Shown piece by piece: positions 7,163 to 12,536 of a DNA stretch of 12,536 nt. Below the pieces are notes generated by a model. It saw nothing but the letters and a program-made list of their open reading frames with translations, ran no database searches and was not told where the DNA came from. Both the position numbers and the translations under genes were made by a program. Position 1 is the stretch's first letter; the number at the start of each line of letters is the position of its first letter. Origin of the DNA: an uncultured Clostridia bacterium (GTDB lineage Bacteria; Bacillota; Clostridia; Oscillospirales; Acutalibacteraceae); the NCBI GenBank assembly GCA_946004305.1, contig CAMFZJ010000028.1:1-12536 (forward strand), given 5' to 3'.

Positions 7163-8311
7163 ATGAAAAACAAATTGAAATATTTGCCCACCTTTTTATT
7201 CTTAGCATTTGTTTTTGTTTTGTCTGCTCTTTTCATTGTTTTGCCAAAATCCGAATACAGCTCCAGCGAAAAAAGATACCTTGAAAAATTCCCTGAAACT
7301 AACTTTGAAACCATAGTAAACGGCAAGTTTGAAAGTGGTTTTGAATCATATTTAGCTGACCATTTTCCTTTCAGAAATGCTTGGGTTGGAATTAACGCTT
7401 ATTATAACTACAGCATTGGCAATAACGGAAATGACGGAGTATATATTTGTAAGGATAATTATCTGATTAACGAGCCTGTATCTGAGGATAACCGCATTGA
7501 AAACAATGCTCAGGCTATTGCGGATTTCAGCAAAAATGTTGATGTTCCCGTAACTGTAACAATTGCTCCAAGCACAGGCTATGTTATGAATAATGTTTTG
7601 CCTGCTGTTCACGACAGCTATAATGACGATAAGATGTTTGAAACCATTATGTTTCAGCTTTACAAGGAAAACAGCGGAACAATAAGCTTTGTGGATTTGC
7701 GTGACGCCTTTAAAAAAGAAGCTGAAAAAGGCACTCAACTTTACTACCGCACAGACCACCATTGGACAACCGAAGGTGCATATACAGCTTACAAAGAGCT
7801 GTGCAACAAGCTTAATATTAAGGCTACACCTAAAAATGAGTTTGACATAGAAAACTACAAGGGTTTTTACGGAACAACCTATTCCACAAGCGGATTTTGG
7901 CTTACTCCTGCTGACGATATTCAGGTTTGGAACAACAAGAACAACAGCGAGAAAAATATTACTGTTACAATAACAGAGGGTGACGAGTCAAAAACTTATC
8001 ACAACCTTTACTTTTTGAATCACCTTAAAGAGGACGATAAATACCCTGTATTTCTTGACGGCAACCACGCTGTTGTGAATATTAAAAACAAGAATATTAA
8101 GGATGGTAAAGTTCTTATAGTTAAGGACAGCTTCTGTCACAGTTTGGCTCCTTTCCTTGCTGATAACTTCAACACAGTTACTATGGTAGATATGCGCTAC
8201 TACAAAAACAGCATTTCAGATATGGTAAAGGAAGGAAATTACGATCAGGTGTTGTTCGTGTACGGTATTGATAATCTTGCAACCGACTCAGACCTGGTAT
8301 GGATAAAATAA
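7163..8311 (+). CDS. DHHW-family (AlgX/AlgJ-like) membrane-anchored partner of the acyltransferase
   Basis: The product has 382 residues. A single hydrophobic segment (about 7-27) after a KNKLK start suggests a signal anchor placing the rest outside the cell. Family landmarks follow: the SSSEKRYLEKFP and GKFESGFESYLADHFPFRNAWV region (33-75), the signature DHHW at 198-201 (YYRTDHHWTTEGAY) and a late VKDSFCHS block (320-327). S323 could be the SGNH-like nucleophile, paired with the D198/H200 block. AlgX/AlgJ relatives move or hydrolyse acetyl groups on exopolysaccharide. It shares a transcript with the MBOAT gene (gap 20 bases, AAAGGAG seven bases before the ATG), so the two probably form one O-acylation system. 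Whether this protein is an active esterase/transferase or a binding partner is not clear from sequence. Confidence 0.88.
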   Translation: MKNKLKYLPTFLFLAFVFVLSALFIVLPKSEYSSSEKRYLEKFPETNFETIVNGKFESGFESYLADHFPFRNAWVGINAYYNYSIGNNGNDGVYICKDNYLINEPVSEDNRIENNAQAIADFSKNVDVPVTVTIAPSTGYVMNNVLPAVHDSYNDDKMFETIMFQLYKENSGTISFVDLRDAFKKEAEKGTQLYYRTDHHWTTEGAYTAYKELCNKLNIKATPKNEFDIENYKGFYGTTYSTSGFWLTPADDIQVWNNKNNSEKNITVTITEGDESKTYHNLYFLNHLKEDDKYPVFLDGNHAVVNIKNKNIKDGKVLIVKDSFCHSLAPFLADNFNTVTMVDMRYYKNSISDMVKEGNYDQVLFVYGIDNLATDSDLVWIK

Positions 8312-8353
8312 AGTGCTTTAGCAAATTACAATTATATATAATATATAACAACA

Positions 8354-8378
8354 AAGGGCTGACACCACGTCAGCCCTT
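8354..8378. terminator. bidirectional hairpin terminator between convergent genes
   Basis: A perfect 10-base stem AAGGGCTGAC/GTCAGCCCTT (8354-8363 with 8369-8378) encloses the 5-base loop ACCAC. It lies 42 bases after the DHHW gene stop and 16 bases from the rpe stop, so it can serve both convergent transcripts. T-rich but interrupted sequence follows on both strands. Confidence 0.85.
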
Positions 8379-8394
8379 ACTTATATTCCATTAC

Positions 8395-9045
8395 TTATTT
8401 ACAAAGGTTTTTCATTTCTTCAATTGCCTTTTTAGGGTCAGGGGCTTTGAAAACAGAGGTTCCTGCTACAGCTACATCAACCCCTGCTTCAGCACAAGCC
8501 TTGATGTTTCCTGTACCAATACCCCCGTCAGCCTGGATTAATACATTAAGCCCTCTGCGATTAATTTCTTCCTTGATTTCCTTAACCTTTGGAAGCATAT
8601 CAGCCATAAAGCTCTGTCCTCCAAAGCCCGGCTCAACCGTCATTACAAGCACCATTGAAAGCTTGTCCAAATATGGAAACACCGCACTTGCAGGAGTATT
8701 CGGCTTAATTACAAGACCTGCCTTAACTCCTCGACTTATAATTTTATCAATGGTTTGTTCAATATGGCTGTCACATTCAACGTGGAATGTAATAATATCT
8801 GCACCTGCATCACAAAAATCATCAATATACTTTAGCGGCTCGCTAATCATAAGATGTACGTCAAAAACCTTATCTGTAAAGCTGCGGACATATTTTATTA
8901 CAGGGGCGCCAAAAGTAATATTAGGTACAAAGTGACCGTCCATTACGTCAAGGTGCATATAGTCTGCGCCTGCTAAATCCATTCTCTCAATCTCTTTGCC
9001 GAACTTTGAAAAATCACAGGACAATAATGATGGAGCTATTAACAT
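8395..9045 (-). CDS. rpe: ribulose-phosphate 3-epimerase
   Basis: The product is a 216-residue cytosolic TIM-barrel enzyme of normal length that interconverts D-ribulose 5-phosphate and D-xylulose 5-phosphate in the pentose phosphate pathway. Signature segments are present: IAPSLLSCDF with S6 (3-12), HLDVMDGHFVPN (31-42) with metal ligands H31 and D33, H64 (FDVHLMI), VEPGFGGQSF (137-146) and ADGGI (172-176) with catalytic D173, then AGTSVF (194-199). The residue before D173 is Ala, where Val is more usual; this is minor. It is the last gene of a three-gene operon. A strong AGGAGG sits six bases before the ATG and overlaps the stop codon of the upstream gene, which suggests coupled translation. 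Confidence 0.97.
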   Translation of the reverse strand: MLIAPSLLSCDFSKFGKEIERMDLAGADYMHLDVMDGHFVPNITFGAPVIKYVRSFTDKVFDVHLMISEPLKYIDDFCDAGADIITFHVECDSHIEQTIDKIISRGVKAGLVIKPNTPASAVFPYLDKLSMVLVMTVEPGFGGQSFMADMLPKVKEIKEEINRRGLNVLIQADGGIGTGNIKACAEAGVDVAVAGTSVFKAPDPKKAIEEMKNLCK

Positions 9046-9055
9046 AAAAAACCTC

Positions 9056-11659
9056 CTAAGGCTTCTGTATTGCAGGGGCTATAATTGCCGCCGCTGCCCA
9101 GAATAAAGAATAAATCAAAATCTCTATAGTACCAAGTACAGCGTTTGTTGCGTACAAACATAAGGTTGCTACTAAAAGCAAGCCTAACACTACTGCTACA
9201 AGCTGTATTACAATTGTAAGAGAAATATTGCTCTTAATACGGATACAGCCTGAGACACCGCGGATAAGTGACGACAGCTTTCCTCTTGTACCGAGGTATG
9301 CCCTTGAAGTATCCTCCTGCTGGGACTGAGCCTCTTTGCACACATTTCCAAGTCCTGTGGGGAGAACCTTTACACTTCTGAAAAATATGCCGAAATCCTC
9401 AGCAATCCTTTCCCCTGTAATATTACAGTCGGTTGTTCTTACAAGGTAGCTTAATCCGTTTGCTTCACCACGCTGTAATTCTTCCATAATCTTTTTATCC
9501 GGGGTATATGTTGTAACAAACATTGAAATAAGCTCTCCTGCCTGAGCAAGATATGTTATCTGTCTGCCCTCAATATGATACTTTTCTTCATAATCAGCAG
9601 ATGGTGTTTCAATGTTATATTTTTGCATTAGGTTTCGGTTGCCAACCAGAATACGCTGTCCCTTTACTCTGCCTACCAGTCCCATATTATCTTCATAAAG
9701 GACGCTTTCAACCTCAGGAAGAGCACCGCTTTTCTGCTGTAGCATAGCAAGGTTGAACACGGTAGCCATAGGACTTTGGGCTTCTCTTAAAATTGCCGCA
9801 GCAGCCAATACGCTTTCGTCAATTCTGTGATTTGCAAAAGTTTTAATTCCGTCAAGCTTTACCGAGCCCTTTGGATAGAGGTCGTTTGCGTCAATCATAA
9901 TTGCGTTGCTGTCACAAAACTGCTTTACAGACGGATAGCCTGAAATCATTGCTCCCTGTTCTGTAAGCTTTTTACATAAAAACCGCATTGGTACATTAAC
10001 TGCAATCAATGTGCATAATGGTACGCTTACTGCCGACATTACAGAGAAGGTATCCACAGCACCTGTAAAAGTTCCGTAAACAACCCCGTAAATAATTGCA
10101 ACTATCAAAGAGCAGATAATTGTTACAGGAGCAATTTTTCCTGCTAAATCCTCGCTTGGGTCGGGAGCATAAGACATTTTCAGAAAGTTTGACATAAACT
10201 TTGTCTTGTGCTGATATACAATGATTGGCTGTTCAAAAACTGTGCCACTCATCATTTTTTTGGCAATTTCTTCGTTTGTGTAAATCTTTACAGCGTGTGA
10301 CGGAGTTTCACTGCTGATAAATTTCAAATTATCCTTAATTCTCAAAACCATAAACAGCTTGCCTATACAGTTGCACAAAAATCCTATTGTAACAATAACA
10401 GTATAGTAGCTGATTGAGAAGGTTGTCATTCCAACAAGACAGAACATTGATACTATTGACTGTACCCCTGCACCTATTGCCGCAACCGCCAAAGCTGAAT
10501 CGGAATTACCCCTAAACTTTGCAAGAGGAGTAAGTCCCGAATAAATAGTTATTCTGTTTATAAATATTACTACTCCTATAAGGAGGAGATTCAAAACTGC
10601 ATATACTACAGGGGCATTTGCAATTCCTGCTGTAAGCTGTTCCGGAATAACTCTTACTAACACTACCATAATAATTGAGATTAAGGTAACTATGCTCATA
10701 ACAAAGCTTCTGATAAACAGCTTTTTGATATTTAGGTTAAGCTCGTAAAGAATACTTTTGGCATCTTTCTGTTCCTTGTAATCATCAACAGGAACAACCT
10801 CATCTTCAGGCACATCAGTATCGTCAGAGTTGTCATTTGTAAAAATCCCCACAACTGCAGAAAGCATTTTTTCCTTTCTGCTTCTGGTGTCCTTTTCCTC
10901 AGAAACTACATTTCCTACTTTGTTTATTTCGGTTTTTATTACCTGAGAAATCGACGGGTTTTTTGAGCGAAGATATTGTTCGTACTCACCTTTTACAACC
11001 TCTGAAAACCTGCCTGCTTTAACGTGAACCTGCTCAACCTCTTCACTCTGCTGATATACGGGAACTCGTGACTCAACTGTCTTTGCCTCAGGTGACGGCT
11101 TTTTTATACCAAAGATTTTTTCGTAATTCCCGGCTTTGTAGTTAGTTTTCTTTTCAGCTTTATCAGTTTCCTCAGTATATTCTGTGTCGAATACTGTTCC
11201 TGTTTCCGGATTTACTTCCGAAAACTCAGGGCTGTCTTCAATTACGTCCTCAGCGATTTTTGCACCCTCAGGTATATCGGGAGTAAGATTTACTATTTGC
11301 TCCTCATCCTGATCTTCATCCTCATCAATGGGCGAGTCCATTATTATCTGCGCTTCAATAGTTGCGGCTGTTTTGCTGTCAACTATCCGGTTATTTTCCT
11401 CATCCGCTTCTTTTGAATCTTCTTTATCAATATCAAGGGGATTCTTGTTTGTAAGCCTTACCTGTTTGTCTGCATTACTGAAAATCTCGTCTAATTCAGG
11501 ACGTGCGCCGTATTTTTCAGCAGCCTTTTTCATAGCGTCTTGTTCGGTAATGTAGCGAGTTTCTTCAAGAATCTGGTCGATTTTAAACTCTTCCCTGCTT
11601 TCTTCAGGCTGTGAAGAAATATCAATTTTTGAAGAATTACTCATATCATTATTATTCAT
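9056..11659 (-). CDS. P1B-ATPase-like membrane protein lacking catalytic motifs (probable pseudo-ATPase)
   Basis: The product has 867 residues. Residues 1-310 are hydrophilic, strongly acidic and probably disordered, with a DEDEDQDEE cluster (112-120). Eight likely membrane segments follow in a 4+2+2 pattern (about 316-336, 349-370, 390-411, 418-439, 509-533, 537-556, 811-837, 839-862), the layout of heavy-metal P1B ATPases. The cytoplasmic loop (557-810) keeps P-type features: a hydrophobic strand into D590, the N-domain-like LVGNRNLMQKYNI (671-683), and GELISMFVTTYTPDKKIMEELQR running to LVRTTDCN (709-746). The catalytic motifs are gone: DKTGTLT reads DANDLYP (590-596), TGD reads TTD, GDGxND and the A-domain TGE are absent, and the CPC membrane motif is VPLC. 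I infer a non-pumping regulator or scaffold. The ATG has AAGGAAG seven bases upstream, and it starts four bases after the methyltransferase stop. Confidence 0.85.
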   Translation of the reverse strand: MNNNDMSNSSKIDISSQPEESREEFKIDQILEETRYITEQDAMKKAAEKYGARPELDEIFSNADKQVRLTNKNPLDIDKEDSKEADEENNRIVDSKTAATIEAQIIMDSPIDEDEDQDEEQIVNLTPDIPEGAKIAEDVIEDSPEFSEVNPETGTVFDTEYTEETDKAEKKTNYKAGNYEKIFGIKKPSPEAKTVESRVPVYQQSEEVEQVHVKAGRFSEVVKGEYEQYLRSKNPSISQVIKTEINKVGNVVSEEKDTRSRKEKMLSAVVGIFTNDNSDDTDVPEDEVVPVDDYKEQKDAKSILYELNLNIKKLFIRSFVMSIVTLISIIMVVLVRVIPEQLTAGIANAPVVYAVLNLLLIGVVIFINRITIYSGLTPLAKFRGNSDSALAVAAIGAGVQSIVSMFCLVGMTTFSISYYTVIVTIGFLCNCIGKLFMVLRIKDNLKFISSETPSHAVKIYTNEEIAKKMMSGTVFEQPIIVYQHKTKFMSNFLKMSYAPDPSEDLAGKIAPVTIICSLIVAIIYGVVYGTFTGAVDTFSVMSAVSVPLCTLIAVNVPMRFLCKKLTEQGAMISGYPSVKQFCDSNAIMIDANDLYPKGSVKLDGIKTFANHRIDESVLAAAAILREAQSPMATVFNLAMLQQKSGALPEVESVLYEDNMGLVGRVKGQRILVGNRNLMQKYNIETPSADYEEKYHIEGRQITYLAQAGELISMFVTTYTPDKKIMEELQRGEANGLSYLVRTTDCNITGERIAEDFGIFFRSVKVLPTGLGNVCKEAQSQQEDTSRAYLGTRGKLSSLIRGVSGCIRIKSNISLTIVIQLVAVVLGLLLVATLCLYATNAVLGTIEILIYSLFWAAAAIIAPAIQKP

Positions 11660-11663
11660 ATTT

Positions 11664-12416
11664 CTACTTCCTTTTTGAAGATACTGCGTACATTAATACT
11701 CCTGCGGCTACAGAAGCATTAAGGGAATTGATTTTTCCTTTCATAGGCAAGGACACAATCTGGTCGCATTTCTCTCTTACCAGTCTGCCTATTCCCTTGC
11801 CTTCGTTGCCGATTACCAAGGCAACAGCTCCCTCAAAATTACATTCTGTGTAATCCGTGCCGTTCATATCGGCACCAAATACCCACAGACCTTTTTCTTT
11901 TAATAGCTCAATTGTGTTAGCGATATTTGTTACCCTTGCCACGGGCATATATTCAACAGCACCTGCCGAAGCCTTACCTACGGAATAGCTTAATGTAGCA
12001 CTTCTGCGCTTTGGAATAATAATTCCGTGGGCGCCCGTACACTCTGCTGTACGGATAATTGCACCCAAATTGTGAGGGTCCTCAACTTCGTCAAGTACGA
12101 TTATAAAGGGCTTTTCACCTCTCTGTTCAGCTAATGCGAAAATATCATCAACTGATGAATATTCCTTAACCGCTACAACTGCAACAATACCCTGATGGTT
12201 TGCTCCCCCTGACAGAAAATCAAGCTTTTTGGAGTCAACCTCTTTTATGGGAATCTGCTTTTCCTTTGCTTTTGCAAGTATGCCTACAACTGCACCGGTT
12301 CTCTCTCCTCGGGCAACCAGTATTTTATCTATAGTTCTTGATGAGCGTATTGCTTCGTTGACAGGGTTTCTGCCTGCAATAATATCATCCTTTTGTTTGT
12401 TTTTTATCTCTTCCAT
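11664..12416 (-). CDS. rlmB: 23S rRNA (guanosine-2'-O)-methyltransferase, RlmB/TrmH (SpoU) family
   Basis: The product has 250 residues. An N-terminal substrate-binding domain (about 10-82, beginning IIAGRNPVNEAI) precedes the SPOUT knot domain. All three SpoU motifs are present: DPHNLGAIIRTAECTG (113-128) with N116 and R122, LVIGNEGKGI (200-209), and LPMKGKINSLNASVAAGVL (223-241). Family members use S-adenosylmethionine to methylate the 2'-OH of a guanosine in 23S rRNA (G2251 in E. coli). Exact target assignment within TrmH-like proteins is uncertain, but the length and N-terminal domain favour RlmB. The ATG has GAGG seven bases upstream. It is first in the operon; the 120 bases upstream, up to the window end, show no gene and no convincing promoter. 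Confidence 0.93.
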   Translation of the reverse strand: MEEIKNKQKDDIIAGRNPVNEAIRSSRTIDKILVARGERTGAVVGILAKAKEKQIPIKEVDSKKLDFLSGGANHQGIVAVVAVKEYSSVDDIFALAEQRGEKPFIIVLDEVEDPHNLGAIIRTAECTGAHGIIIPKRRSATLSYSVGKASAGAVEYMPVARVTNIANTIELLKEKGLWVFGADMNGTDYTECNFEGAVALVIGNEGKGIGRLVREKCDQIVSLPMKGKINSLNASVAAGVLMYAVSSKRK

Positions 12417-12536
12417 TTTACATCCTCAATTATTATGTCTGTTTAACAAGTTCACAATAAACTCAATATATCAACAAAAAATGCAATTACACCACAAAAT
12501 ATTGTATTACCGTAATAGTATAACAAATATATACTG

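Noticed and set aside
8447..8935. 162-codon plus-strand reading frame opposite rpe
   Set aside because: It is the shadow of a fully conserved gene, with no start signals of its own and low-complexity S/T/P/I composition.
12505..12517. Small palindrome TATTAC-C-GTAATA upstream of rlmB
   Set aside because: It is short and AT-rich, expected by chance in such sequence, and no promoter with good spacing could be placed beside it.
12421..12536. Promoter for the rlmB operon
   Set aside because: Several TATAAT-like hexamers occur on the minus strand, but none has a reasonable -35 box at 16-18 bases, so no call is made.
12534..12536. Terminal CTG as the start of a second Nextera adapter
   Set aside because: Three bases fit the mosaic-end complement but are far too few to support the claim.

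Overview
The window looks like one end of a metagenomic or draft-genome contig from a low-GC gut Firmicute in the Ruminococcaceae (Clostridia). Support comes from the AT-rich base composition, strong GGAGG-type ribosome binding sites, a type I dockerin joined to CBM26-like starch-binding modules (a combination known from amylosome-forming Ruminococcus bromii and relatives), Big_2/CHAP wall proteins and an MBOAT-DHHW pair. Genus-level assignment is inference. The first 43 bases are not biological: they match an Illumina Nextera read-2 adapter.

Layout. (1) 63-3095, minus: a large secreted calcineurin-like phosphoesterase with two CBM26-like modules and an internal dockerin. (2) 3298-5502, minus: a secreted CHAP-domain protein with two SH3-like and five Big_2 modules. 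A long AT-rich hairpin between the two probably terminates gene 2, next to the promoter of gene 1. (3) 5748-8311, plus: a two-gene operon for an MBOAT O-acyltransferase and a DHHW/AlgX-like membrane-anchored partner. Near-consensus sigma-A promoters face away from each other between regions 2 and 3. A bidirectional hairpin terminator at 8354-8378 closes the operon. (4) 8395-12416, minus: a tight three-gene operon of an rlmB-type rRNA 2'-O-methyltransferase, an 867-residue membrane protein with P1B-ATPase topology but no catalytic motifs, and rpe.

How the genes fit together. The left and centre encode envelope and extracellular functions: a probable amylosome-linked phosphatase, a cell-wall peptidase/amidase and a surface-glycan O-acylation pair. 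The right is a housekeeping operon carrying an apparent pseudo-ATPase. The two most interesting items are the starch-targeted phosphoesterase, which might remove phosphate esters from starch, and the degenerate P-type ATPase with a long acidic N-terminal tail. No RNA genes, CRISPR arrays, insertion sequences or prophage genes were seen. No gene-free stretch exceeds 300 bases.
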